NCBI GenBank assembly: GCA_022843925.1
Contig: JALHMS010000012.1
Span: 1 to 64,000, forward strand
Source: Burkholderiales bacterium
GTDB taxonomy: Bacteria; Pseudomonadota; Gammaproteobacteria; Burkholderiales; Ga0077523
Direction of reading: 5' to 3'
DNA: 64,000 nucleotides
Shown here: positions 35,084 through 43,796 of the stretch, in pieces
Layout of the letters: every line of letters begins with the position of its first letter
Numbering within the stretch: the first letter of the stretch is position 1
The notes under the pieces: model-generated
Seen by the model: the letters and a program-made list of their open reading frames with translations, nothing else
Database searches by the model: none
What the model was told of the DNA's origin: nothing
Translations under genes and position numbers: made by a program

Positions 35084-36547
35084 ATGACTGACCGCCGGGT
35101 TCGATGGCGCTTTTCGCTGGTGTCCGTGCTGACGTTCCTGCTCTCTGCGCTGGCCCTGCCCACCCACGCCCTCGAAGGCCGTGGCTACGGCGCCACCGCC
35201 TCCGACGCCCGGCAGCGTGCCGCGGCCGATCTCGTCGGCACGATCCAGACGCGCGTGCTGGCGGTGGTGGAGTCGTGCACGCAGATGGTTGGGCGGACGG
35301 CGCAGGACTGCGGCTCGCGCGTGCTGAAGCGCACCGAGTCGGACCTGCCGATGCTCGGGCTGCGGTACGACGCCATTCCCGGCGACGGCGAGCGTCATGG
35401 CGCGCGGGCGCTGCTCGATCCGAAGACGGCGCTGCCGCTGTACCGCCGCAAGCTCGCCGATCTGCGCGCGGAGTTCGATGCGGGGCAGATCGCACTGCCG
35501 AAAGCGAAGGACGCCCGACAGCGGCATGCGCTGCTCACCGATCAACTCGCCCGGTTGCGCGCGTGGGCCGATCACCGTCTGGTGGCGGTGGCGCTGGGCG
35601 ACACGGTGGACGAGGTGCCTGTCGCGGAGACCGCGATCGTGCAGGAACTCGAAGGGCTGGAAGCTTCGGTGGACTCGCTGTCGCTCGCGGCGCGGGTGCT
35701 GTTCCGCGAAGTCAACGGCCGGCTGGCGAGTATGGATCCGGTCGTCGCGCCGGATAGCCAGGAGGTCACATCCTTCGGCAACGCCCTGGGCAAGGCACTG
35801 CAGGCCGAGGGGACCGGGCGCCAAGGCAGGCCGCTTTCGGGGAAAGCCGAGTACCGCATCCTCGAACAGGGCCTGGTGGATGTGACGCTGGAACTGCTGG
35901 CAGTGCCGGGCGCCGAAGTGGTGGCGGTGCGGCGGGTGCGTCTGCTTCCCACAGCGTACGCGGGCTACGACATCAGGCCGCTCGCACCCGACTTCGAGAA
36001 GCTTCTGCGCGAGGGCGTGGCGGTCTCGGGCGATCTCAAGATCGATGTGTCGTCCACGAAGGGCGGGCGTAACCTGCTCTTCCGCGATGGCGAGCAGGTG
36101 GACCTCCTCATTCGGTCGAACGCGGCGGTCTGGTACTACGTGGTCGGGCACATGTTCGTGGGTGGCGAGCGTCTGTCCTATCTGTTGCCGCTGCACGGCG
36201 AGGCGGGCGGTGCGGCCCAGTCCGAAGCCTGGAACCAGGACGACGCGCCGTTCGTCCGCTACATCCCGCCTGACAAGGTGAACCACCACCTGCCGATCGC
36301 GACGGGCAGTTTCCTCGTGCAGGCACCGTTCGGCGTGGAGCACCTGCAGGTTGTCGCTTCGGACAAGCCGCTCACGGACAAGCTGCCGAAGCGTCGGTGG
36401 AATCGCCTCACCGGGTATCACGAAGTGGTGGGTAGCGTGGGCAATCCGACGGAGGGCGTCACGATCACGCGCGGGCTGCGGGCGAAGGCTGCCGCCGAAG
36501 CCGCGGTCGTGGAGGGTGTGCTCTCGTTCACGACCAGCGGACCGTGA
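35084..36547 (+). CDS. Secreted DUF4384-like protein
   Basis: A 487-residue exported protein. The signal peptide has the core FSLVSVLTFLLSALALPTHA. A helical region with a LPP20-like opening (GRGYGATASDARQRAAADLV) and a long charged segment follow. From about residue 315 comes a DUF4384-type domain: LLFRDGEQVDLLIRSNAAVWYYVVGHMF, YLLPLHGEAGG, DDAPFVRYIPPDK. DUF4384 proteins often accompany or are fused to caspase-like and FGE domains, so it may work with the DGR target four genes upstream. The ATG at 35084 follows GGAGGAGACGAGG. Confidence 0.8.
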   Translation: MTDRRVRWRFSLVSVLTFLLSALALPTHALEGRGYGATASDARQRAAADLVGTIQTRVLAVVESCTQMVGRTAQDCGSRVLKRTESDLPMLGLRYDAIPGDGERHGARALLDPKTALPLYRRKLADLRAEFDAGQIALPKAKDARQRHALLTDQLARLRAWADHRLVAVALGDTVDEVPVAETAIVQELEGLEASVDSLSLAARVLFREVNGRLASMDPVVAPDSQEVTSFGNALGKALQAEGTGRQGRPLSGKAEYRILEQGLVDVTLELLAVPGAEVVAVRRVRLLPTAYAGYDIRPLAPDFEKLLREGVAVSGDLKIDVSSTKGGRNLLFRDGEQVDLLIRSNAAVWYYVVGHMFVGGERLSYLLPLHGEAGGAAQSEAWNQDDAPFVRYIPPDKVNHHLPIATGSFLVQAPFGVEHLQVVASDKPLTDKLPKRRWNRLTGYHEVVGSVGNPTEGVTITRGLRAKAAAEAAVVEGVLSFTTSGP

Positions 36548-36562
36548 GGATCCGGTCGATCG

Positions 36563-36960
36563 TGTAGGAGGGGCCCATGGCCCCGGAAGCGGTGAGTGCC
36601 GTGGAAGCGGATCGATCGGAACCCTCGCTTTCGCGGGCATGGCCCGCTCCTACACAAAAGCGTGGCCCGTCTCAAGGATCGGTGGCGCATCCTCGGGGGA
36701 TATACAAGCGGCACGGGGGATATACAAGGGGCCCTCCCCTTGTTGGTACGCCCCGCGGCCCAGCTGCCGCGGGCCACCGGCCCGAGAGGCGGGCATGGCC
36801 CGTTCCTACAACAGCTCTCCCATTCGCGCGACGGGTCGTGCGGCACGGGGGATATACAAGGGGTCCTCCCCTTGTTGGTACGCCCCGCGGCCCAGCCGCC
36901 GCGGGCCACCGGCCCGAGAGGCGGGCATGGCCCCGAAAGCGGTGCATGCCGAGGAAGCGA
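36563..36960 (+). repeat. Dispersed repeat array (right edge of island)
   Basis: The same units as at 29.4–30.2 kb: facing TGTAGGAGGGGCCCATGG and CGGGCATGGCCCGCTCCTACA palindromes at 36563–36655, then two copies of the GATATACAAGGGG unit beginning near 36715 and 36846, plus a broken copy near 36697. Open frames in it are not genes. It ends about 200 bases before prfC. Confidence 0.88.
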
Positions 36961-37166
36961 TGCGACAGGAACGATTGCTTCGTCACCGGAGATGCACCGG
37001 TCCCTGCGCCCCGGTAGCCCGCTGTCGGCCGCCCCCGTAGAATGCGCGGCTCGTTTCGCGGACCCGGTCCGTGTGGTCATGGTCGTCGGCAACCCTCTCC
37101 GGGGCTGAGGCGGCTTCCCCGCATCCCCCGCGCCGCCGCCCTGCCGATACTTTCCGGGACCGCACC

Positions 37167-38786
37167 ATGTCCGAAGTCACCCCCCTGTCCGACCGCGTCG
37201 CCCAGCGCCGCACGTTCGCGATCATCTCCCACCCCGACGCGGGGAAGACCACGCTCACGGAGAAGCTGCTGCTCTTCGCGGGCGCGATCCAGATCGCCGG
37301 CAGCGTGAAGGCGCGCAAGGCGTCGCGGCATGCGACGTCGGACTGGATGGAGATCGAGAAGCAGCGGGGCATCTCGGTGGCCAGCTCGGTGATGCAGATG
37401 GACTACCGCGACAAGGTCGTCAACCTGCTCGACACGCCCGGTCACCAGGACTTCTCGGAAGACACGTATCGCGTGCTGACGGCCGTGGACTCGGCGCTCA
37501 TGGTGATCGACGCCGCGAACGGTGTGGAAGCCCAGACGCTGCGGCTGCTCGAGGTCTGCCGGTTGCGCAACACGCCGATCATCACCTTCATCAACAAGAT
37601 GGACCGCGAGGTGCGTCCGCCGCTCGACCTGATCGACGAGATCGAACGCACGCTCGGCATGGGCACCGTCCCGTTCTCGTGGCCCATCGGCATGGGCAAG
37701 ACGTTCCGCGGCGTGTACGACCTGCGCGAGGACCGCATCCGCGTGTTCCGCCCGGGCGCCGATCGCGTGGGCCAGTCCGAGGACGTCATCGAGGGGCTGC
37801 ACAACCCGCTGCTGGACGAGCGCTTCGGCGAGGACATCGTGCACGCGCGGAACGACATCGAGCTGGTGCGTGCCGCCACGCCGGAGTTCTCGCGCGAGGA
37901 GTTCCTCGCCGGCCGCCAGACGCCGGTGTTCTTCGGGTCGGCCATCAACAACTTCGGCGTGCAGGAGGTCCTCGACGCGCTCGTCGATCTCGCGCCCGCG
38001 CCGTTGCCGCGCGTGGCCCTGCAGGGTCCGGTGGCACCGGACGATCCGAAGTTCTCCGGCGTCGTGTTCAAGATCCAGGCGAACATGGACCCGATGCACC
38101 GCGACCGCATCGTGTTCGTCCGCGTGTGTTCCGGGCGCTTCGAGCGCGGCATGCGGCTGCGCATCCAGCGCACCGGCAAGGAGATCCGGCCCAACACCGT
38201 CGTGTCGTTCCTCTCGCAGCGCCGCGAACTGCTCGACGAGGCCTACGGCGGCGACATCATCGGCATCCCCAGCCACGGTGGCATCCAGTTGGGCGACACG
38301 CTGACCGAGACCATCGATCCGCTGCAGTTCACCGGTCTGCCGTTCTTCGCGCCCGAGATCTTCCGCGTGATCGAAGTCGTGAATCCGCTGAAGACGAAGC
38401 AGCTGCGCACGGGCCTCATCCAGCTGGGCGAGGAGGGCGCCATCCAGGTGTTCCGTCCGACGCTGAGTTCGACGCTGCTGCTCGGCGCCGTGGGCGTGCT
38501 GCAGTTCGACGTGGCGGCGCATCGTCTCCAGCACGAGTACGGCGTCGAGGCGCGCGTGCTCGCCTCGCCCTACGGATGCGCGCGCTGGGTGACGGCCGAC
38601 GAGCCCGCGGAACTCGACAAGTTCCTCGCCGCCAACCAGGCGCGCACCGCGCAGGACGCCGCGGACGCCTGGACCATCCTCACCGCGAGTCCCTACGAGA
38701 TGCGCGTCGTGCAGGAGATGTGGCCGAAGATCCATTTCCACACGCAGCGCGAACACGCCGGCCTCACGCTGAGCCGCGCGGCCTGA
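37167..38786 (+). CDS. prfC: Peptide chain release factor 3
   Basis: GTPase that removes RF1/RF2 from the ribosome after peptide release. It is 539 residues, the usual length. G motifs are ISHPDAGKTTLTEKL (P-loop, about 19–33), the switch region QRGISVASS, LLDTPGHQDFSEDT (G3) and ITFINKMDRE (G4). Domain II and the RF3-type C-terminal domain follow (LLGAVGVLQFDVAAHRLQHEYG). It begins just past the right repeat array of the island. Confidence 0.97.
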   Translation: MSEVTPLSDRVAQRRTFAIISHPDAGKTTLTEKLLLFAGAIQIAGSVKARKASRHATSDWMEIEKQRGISVASSVMQMDYRDKVVNLLDTPGHQDFSEDTYRVLTAVDSALMVIDAANGVEAQTLRLLEVCRLRNTPIITFINKMDREVRPPLDLIDEIERTLGMGTVPFSWPIGMGKTFRGVYDLREDRIRVFRPGADRVGQSEDVIEGLHNPLLDERFGEDIVHARNDIELVRAATPEFSREEFLAGRQTPVFFGSAINNFGVQEVLDALVDLAPAPLPRVALQGPVAPDDPKFSGVVFKIQANMDPMHRDRIVFVRVCSGRFERGMRLRIQRTGKEIRPNTVVSFLSQRRELLDEAYGGDIIGIPSHGGIQLGDTLTETIDPLQFTGLPFFAPEIFRVIEVVNPLKTKQLRTGLIQLGEEGAIQVFRPTLSSTLLLGAVGVLQFDVAAHRLQHEYGVEARVLASPYGCARWVTADEPAELDKFLAANQARTAQDAADAWTILTASPYEMRVVQEMWPKIHFHTQREHAGLTLSRAA

Positions 38787-38820
38787 CCCGACACCGCCGA
38801 ACACGAGCCCGACGACGACC

Positions 38821-39726
38821 ATGTGGTTCAAGAATCTCCAGCTCCACCGACTGCCCGTGCCGTGGTCCATGACCCCGGAAGACTTCGCCGACCAGCTCCG
38901 GTCGCGGCTCTTCCAGCCCTGCGGCGGGCTCAATCGCGAATCGCGCGGCTGGATCCCGCCGCGCGGCGATGACCAACTCGTCTACACCGCGCACGGCCAG
39001 TGGCTGATCGCGCTCGGCGTGGAGCAGAAGCTGCTGCCGGCGTCCGTCGTGAACCAGGAGGCGAAGGCGCGCGCCGCGGACATCGAGGCCCGCATGGGCG
39101 TGAAGCCCGGACGCAAGCGCATGAAGGAGCTGAAGGACGAGATCACCGACGAGCTGCTGCCGCGCGCGTTCAGCCGCTACTTCACGACGTTCGTGTGGGT
39201 CGACCCGGTGAACGGCTGGCTCGTCATCGATGCGGCCAGCCCGAACAAGGGCGAGGCCGTGATGGAGGTGCTGAAGCAGGCGCTCGACGAGTTCCCGTTC
39301 GCGAAGCTCGACACCGAGCGCTCGCCGGGTTCCGCGATGAGCGAATGGCTGGGCACGCAGGAGGCCCCGCGCGGTTTCTCGATCGATCGCGACTGCGTGC
39401 TGCAGTCCCCGCTCGAGGAGCGCGCGACGGTGCGCTACACGCACCACCCGCTCGACACGCCCGAGGTCGGCAAGCACCTCGCCGACGGCAAGGTTCCGAC
39501 GCGTCTCGCCCTCACGTGGCAGGACCGCGTGTCGTTCGAACTCACCGATCAGATGGAGGTGAAGAAGGTCGCCTTCCTCGACATCGCGCGCGGCGAGCAG
39601 GGCGAGGACCCGGACAACGAGGACGAGCGCTTCGAGTCGGACTTCGTGCTGATGGCGGGCCTGCTGTCGAAGTTCCTGGCCGATTTGATGGACGCGTTGG
39701 GTGGGGAGAAGAAGTCGCCGGTGTAG
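38821..39726 (+). CDS. rdgC: Recombination-associated protein RdgC
   Basis: A ring-shaped DNA-binding protein that limits RecA activity, 301 residues as in E. coli. It opens with the family start MWFKNLQLHRLP and contains QLVYTAHGQWLIALGVEQKLLPASVVNQE, where the family has highly conserved residues, and AFLDIARGEQGED near the end. It starts 34 bases after prfC, so is probably cotranscribed. Confidence 0.96.
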   Translation: MWFKNLQLHRLPVPWSMTPEDFADQLRSRLFQPCGGLNRESRGWIPPRGDDQLVYTAHGQWLIALGVEQKLLPASVVNQEAKARAADIEARMGVKPGRKRMKELKDEITDELLPRAFSRYFTTFVWVDPVNGWLVIDAASPNKGEAVMEVLKQALDEFPFAKLDTERSPGSAMSEWLGTQEAPRGFSIDRDCVLQSPLEERATVRYTHHPLDTPEVGKHLADGKVPTRLALTWQDRVSFELTDQMEVKKVAFLDIARGEQGEDPDNEDERFESDFVLMAGLLSKFLADLMDALGGEKKSPV

Positions 39727-39728
39727 AG

Positions 39729-39894
39729 GCGGGGGTACCAACTGGGGGAGGACCTGTTGTTATCCCCCTTGGATGCGCCGCAGACGGTGGCAACGGCGGG
39801 TTCTGTAGGAGCGGCCCATGGCCGCGAAAGCGTGGGTTCTGGTTGAGGCGCTTCCTTGCATCAACCGCTTTCGCGGCCATGGGCCGCTCCTACA
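39729..39894 (+). repeat. Dispersed repeat with 29-bp perfect inverted pair
   Basis: A 29-base unit beginning TGTAGGAGCGGCCCATGG at 39804–39832 is mirrored exactly at 39866–39894 around a 33-base spacer, giving a long stable hairpin. A decayed copy of the GGTACCAAC…GGGGGA unit lies at about 39733–39775. It sits between convergent rdgC and the nitronate monooxygenase gene, so it might serve as a bidirectional transcript end. Confidence 0.9.
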
Positions 39895-39922
39895 AGGTCA
39901 CGGGTCCCGCCTGCGATTGCGC

Positions 39923-41098
39923 TTACGCCGCCGCGGTTAGCACCACCGGCATCCGCCCCGTCAGCATGTACTCGATCAACTCGCGCACCGGACGGATCGC
40001 CGAGCCGAACGGCAGCCGTTCCGCACCCCGGAAGAAAAGCCCGTGCTGGCGGTCGCCGCGCAGCGCCGCGGCGAGGTGGTGGTCGATGCAGAACTGCCCG
40101 AACTTCGACACGCCGTCGCGGAAGCCGCACTGGAGCAGACAGTCCCAGCCCAGCGTGCAACCCCGCACCTGCTTCGCCTTGTCCTGCAGCCGGCCCACCT
40201 TGCGGAAATAGGTCTCCAGCCACGGTGTGCGGACCGCCCGCGCAGGCAGGCCCGCGGTGCTCATGAATGTGATGATGTCCTCGGGCTGTGCCTCGGCGAG
40301 CACCTGCTTGAAGACGTCGTGGGCATCGCCTTCTGCCGACACGGCGAACGGGGTGCCGAGCTGCACCGCCGACGCCCCGAGCGCGAACACCTCCCGCACC
40401 TTCTCGTGGCTGTTGACGCCGCCCGCGGGAATCAGCGGGATTCTCGAGGGATCGATACCCATCTCGCGGAAGGTTGCGAGCGCACCGGGGATGACCGTCG
40501 CGAAGTCGAACCTCGCGTCGCCGACGTCCTCCGGCTTCGCGGCGCCGAGGTGTCCGCCGGCATGCTTCGGATGCTCGATCACGATGGCATCCGGGATGCG
40601 GCCCTTCCGCTGCCATTTCTTCAGCGTGAGCGAGATGCCGCGGACGTCCGAGAGGATCGGGATCAGCGCCACGTGCGGATGGTCGGCCGTGAGGTCGGGG
40701 AGATCGAGCGGCAGACCGGCCCCCATCACGATGGCGTCGGCACCACTCTCGCACGCCTGGCGGACATAGGCGGCGTACTGGGACACCGCGCGCATCACGT
40801 TCACGGCGATCATCCCCTGGCCGCCCGCGAGCGCTTTCGCGGCACGGACCTCACGGTCGAGCGCGACGAGGTTGGCGGCGTTGATGGCGTCCTTGTCGCG
40901 GGACTTCCCGAGCGCTTCCATCAGGTCCGGATGCAGGTGACGCAGATCGACCGAGGCGATCGTCCCCACCGCGCCCTGACGTGCGACGGAACCCGCGAGT
41001 CGGTGGGCCGAAACACCGACGCCCATACCCCCTTGCACGATGGGAAGCAGGGTTCTGCCGCGCAGGCGAAGCGGAGGAAGGTCCGACAGGATCGTCAT
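39923..41098 (-). CDS. Nitronate monooxygenase family protein (NPD/2NPD-like)
   Basis: FMN-dependent TIM-barrel enzyme, 391 residues. It opens with LPIVQGGMGVGVSAHRLAG, a typical flavin-binding start. GADAIVMGAGLPLDLPDL, IVIEHPKHAGGHLG (with the catalytic His pattern HAGGH) and IPAGGVNSHEKVREVFALGASAVQLGTPF are family segments. A C-terminal extension with several Cys (GCTLGWDCLLQCGF, FGQFCIDHH) is longer than in simple enzymes and could bind a metal or cluster. It may act on nitronates or be an enoyl-reductase-like relative. Confidence 0.87.
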   Translation of the reverse strand: MTILSDLPPLRLRGRTLLPIVQGGMGVGVSAHRLAGSVARQGAVGTIASVDLRHLHPDLMEALGKSRDKDAINAANLVALDREVRAAKALAGGQGMIAVNVMRAVSQYAAYVRQACESGADAIVMGAGLPLDLPDLTADHPHVALIPILSDVRGISLTLKKWQRKGRIPDAIVIEHPKHAGGHLGAAKPEDVGDARFDFATVIPGALATFREMGIDPSRIPLIPAGGVNSHEKVREVFALGASAVQLGTPFAVSAEGDAHDVFKQVLAEAQPEDIITFMSTAGLPARAVRTPWLETYFRKVGRLQDKAKQVRGCTLGWDCLLQCGFRDGVSKFGQFCIDHHLAAALRGDRQHGLFFRGAERLPFGSAIRPVRELIEYMLTGRMPVVLTAAA

Positions 41099-41248
41099 GG
41101 TGCGCTGTGCCCACCGGCGCAGGCCGGTCGACCATCGAGGAAAGTCCGCAGGCTACCCGGCGCGGCTAGTCCGGCATTTGCGATCGATCAAATGCGGTCG
41201 AGATGCAGCGGCCCGGATGCGTCGTGCTCCCCTCTGGGTTCGATCACC

Positions 41249-41290
41249 GGGGCCCCTCCTACAGGTGCGCACCAGATCTGCAGCTTCGAC
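41249..41290 (+). repeat. Fragment of the TAGGAG dispersed repeat
   Basis: GGGGCCCCTCCTACA at 41249–41263 matches the end of the palindromic unit, followed by CTTCGACCGGAACCC, which also flanks the copy at 29.43 kb. It is a partial copy in the 260-base gap between two minus-strand genes; I see nothing else in that gap. Confidence 0.65.
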
Positions 41291-41359
41291 CGGAACCCAC
41301 GACGAAGCCCCCGCGTCAGGAAAGTCGGCGCCCAGATCGCATCCCAACCTGAAGGCTGG

Positions 41360-42373
41360 TCAGATCAGCTTCCGCCGCGCCAGCTCGTCCTTCACGTACG
41401 CGTAGTAGATGGGCGCCGCGACCAGCCCGGGGATCCCGAAGGCCGCCTCCATCGTGAGCATCGCGAGCAGAAGCTCCCAGGCGCGCGCGCGGATCTGGGC
41501 GCCCACGATGCGCGCGTTCACGAAGTACTCGAGCTTGTGGATCACCACGAGATAGGCGAGCGACCCGACCGCCGCACCCAGCGAGTTGCTGAGGCTCACC
41601 ACGACGATCACGGTGTTGGAGATCAGGTTGCCGATCACGGGCAGCAGGCCTGCGATGAACGTGACCGCGATCATCGTCTTCTGCAGCGGCAGCTGGATGC
41701 CCAGTGCGGGCAGCACGCCGATCAGGTAGATCGCCGTCAGCGTCGTGTTGAGCGCGGAGATGCGCAGTTGCGCGAAGACGATGCGGCGGAACGCGTCCCC
41801 AAGGCGGGCGGCGTGTTCGACGAGCACGGTGGCGAGCGGGCCCAGCGTCCCGCCGGGCGCGGCCTCGCGCAGCGAGATCATCCCGCCGATCACCATGCCG
41901 ACGATCACGTGCACGAATGCGATCACGAACTGCTTGCCCATCAGCTGCAGCTCGCCTGCGTGGGATCGCAGCCATTCCACCGCGAAATTCTTCACCTCCT
42001 CCGCGTTGTCGGGGAGGCGGTCTGCCATGTCCGCCGGCAGTTTGTCGCGCGCGCTGTCGAGGATGTCCGCCATCTTGGCGAGCAGCGTCGAAAGGCTTCC
42101 GGCGTCACTGCGGAAGAAAGCGATGGCGCCGAACACCGCGAGCGTGAGCGCTGCGACCACGATGACCGCGAGGATCCCCACCGCCACCAGGCGCCCGCGG
42201 GAGGCGCGCAGGCGGAAGAGCACAAGGCGCGGTGCGATCCGATGTACCAGTTCGTAGACCAGCAGCCCGGCGAGCAGCGCGGGGAGGAGGTGCAGGTACA
42301 ACGTGAGGAACAGCGCCAGCGCGGTCAGCACCCAGCCGGCGAGGGCCACGCGCTGCGGAGTGGAGAAGGGCAT
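41360..42373 (-). CDS. AI-2E/PerM family permease
   Basis: A 337-residue inner-membrane protein with about seven hydrophobic helices, of the autoinducer-2 exporter-like (TqsA/PerM) family. The start MPFSTPQRVALAGWVL fits the family; a much longer frame upstream is antisense to the aminotransferase gene. A soluble helical loop (about 90–140) is followed by IAFVHVIVGMVIGGMIS and IAGLLPVIGNLISNTVIV, the best conserved part. The substrate is uncertain: the family name does not prove AI-2 transport. Confidence 0.88.
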   Translation of the reverse strand: MPFSTPQRVALAGWVLTALALFLTLYLHLLPALLAGLLVYELVHRIAPRLVLFRLRASRGRLVAVGILAVIVVAALTLAVFGAIAFFRSDAGSLSTLLAKMADILDSARDKLPADMADRLPDNAEEVKNFAVEWLRSHAGELQLMGKQFVIAFVHVIVGMVIGGMISLREAAPGGTLGPLATVLVEHAARLGDAFRRIVFAQLRISALNTTLTAIYLIGVLPALGIQLPLQKTMIAVTFIAGLLPVIGNLISNTVIVVVSLSNSLGAAVGSLAYLVVIHKLEYFVNARIVGAQIRARAWELLLAMLTMEAAFGIPGLVAAPIYYAYVKDELARRKLI

Positions 42374-42392
42374 CGGGTCGGCGCCGGTCCTG

Positions 42393-43577
42393 TCAGGCGG
42401 CCGCGCGCAGCGCCGGGAGTGCCGCAGCGAGGCGTTCGAGACCGAGGTCCAGCCGCGCTGGATCGGCGGCGAAGCACCAGCGCACGAAGCCTTCGCCTTC
42501 CGGGCCGAACGCGATCCCCGGCGCGAGGCCGAGGCCGGCATCGGCCACGAGGCGTTTGCAGAACGCGAGACTGTCGGTGATGCCATCGACCCGGAAGAAC
42601 GCGTACATCGCGCCGCCGGGCGCGGCGACTTCGATCCCTGGGAGACGGCGCAGGCCGGCCACGAGGTGGTCCCGGGCGCGCAGCATGCGTGCGTGCGTGC
42701 GGGCGATGACCGGCTCGCCCTGTTCCACGGCGACGACGCCGGCGCGCTGCACGAAGGTCGGCGCACAGGAGGTGTTGTATTCGATGAGCTTCGCGATCTG
42801 CTCGGTGAGGTCGGCGGGTGCCACGATCCAGCCGAGACGCCAGCCGGTCATCAACCACGACTTCGAGAACGTGTTGGTGCTGACCACCCGGTCGCCGGGC
42901 TGCGCGATGTCGAGGAACGATGGTGCGACAGTGCTGCCGTCGGCGCCGTAGTAGAGGCGTTCGTAGGCGTCGTCCGCGAGGATCCAGATGCCGAGCTTGC
43001 GGCAGTGGTCGAGGATCGCGCGCTGCGTGTGGCGGTCGATGGCCCAGCCCGTCGGGTTGTTGGGCGCATTGAGGTACAGCATCCGCGTGTCGGGCGTCAG
43101 TGTCTCGAGCAGGCGGGGAAGATCGAGCGTCCAGCCGTCGCGCGAGAACCCGAGCGGGAAGGTCACTGCCTGCGCGCCCATGATCTTCGGGATCTCGACG
43201 AGGTTCGGCCACATCGGCGTGACGATCACGGTGCGGTCGCCGGGGCCCACGAGCGCCTGCGTGACGAGCATCAGCGCGGACATCCCGGAGTTCGTGACGG
43301 TGATCTCGTCGACCGTGGTCGGTCGGTGCAGCCGCGTGCCGTAGGCCGCGAGCGCCTCACGCAGTGGAGGGATGCCGAGATTCTGGGAGTAGAACGTCTC
43401 ACCGGCCTCGAGCGATGCGATGCCGGCGCGACAGATGAACTCCGGCGTGACCTCGTCGGGTTCGCCGAACCAGAAGGGCAGCACATCGTCGCGCCCCATC
43501 CCTGCGTTCGCCACCTCGCGGATCTTCGAGGCACGCAGGTCGAGGACGGCGGGACGGGCAGTGGTATCGAAGGTCAT
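42393..43577 (-). CDS. Class I/II pyridoxal-phosphate aminotransferase
   Basis: A 394-residue fold-type I aminotransferase. Conserved pieces are PFWFGEPDEVTPEFI near the start, NAPNNPTGWAI (substrate-binding Asn), WILADDAYERLYYG (Asp that holds the PLP nitrogen), NTFSKSWLMTGWRLGW (Schiff-base Lys) and the C-terminal Arg in GFVRWCF. Substrate range cannot be told from sequence alone. It is 19 bases upstream of the PerM-like gene on the same strand, and divergent from an aldehyde dehydrogenase. Confidence 0.92.
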   Translation of the reverse strand: MTFDTTARPAVLDLRASKIREVANAGMGRDDVLPFWFGEPDEVTPEFICRAGIASLEAGETFYSQNLGIPPLREALAAYGTRLHRPTTVDEITVTNSGMSALMLVTQALVGPGDRTVIVTPMWPNLVEIPKIMGAQAVTFPLGFSRDGWTLDLPRLLETLTPDTRMLYLNAPNNPTGWAIDRHTQRAILDHCRKLGIWILADDAYERLYYGADGSTVAPSFLDIAQPGDRVVSTNTFSKSWLMTGWRLGWIVAPADLTEQIAKLIEYNTSCAPTFVQRAGVVAVEQGEPVIARTHARMLRARDHLVAGLRRLPGIEVAAPGGAMYAFFRVDGITDSLAFCKRLVADAGLGLAPGIAFGPEGEGFVRWCFAADPARLDLGLERLAAALPALRAAA

Positions 43578-43796
43578 GGTGGGCGGGGGTGGCAAAGAGG
43601 GCGCGCGATTGTCGCACGGGCGGCCTGGACAATGCGTGTGCGGGTCGGGCGTCTCGGCCCGACGCGGCGAGGGCTTGGGCACATCGGCGAATCCCGGAAC
43701 GCGGGCGTCGGCCCGATGGCCGACCCACGTCCCCGTTAGCGCGTGGCGTGCGGGGTTTGCGTTAGCATCCGCGCTTCCCTCCGGAGGACAGCAACG

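Noticed and set aside
35084-36547. Second DGR target
   Set aside because: I found no stretch in this gene matching the template repeat; it lacks the SRRVVRGGAW-type segment.
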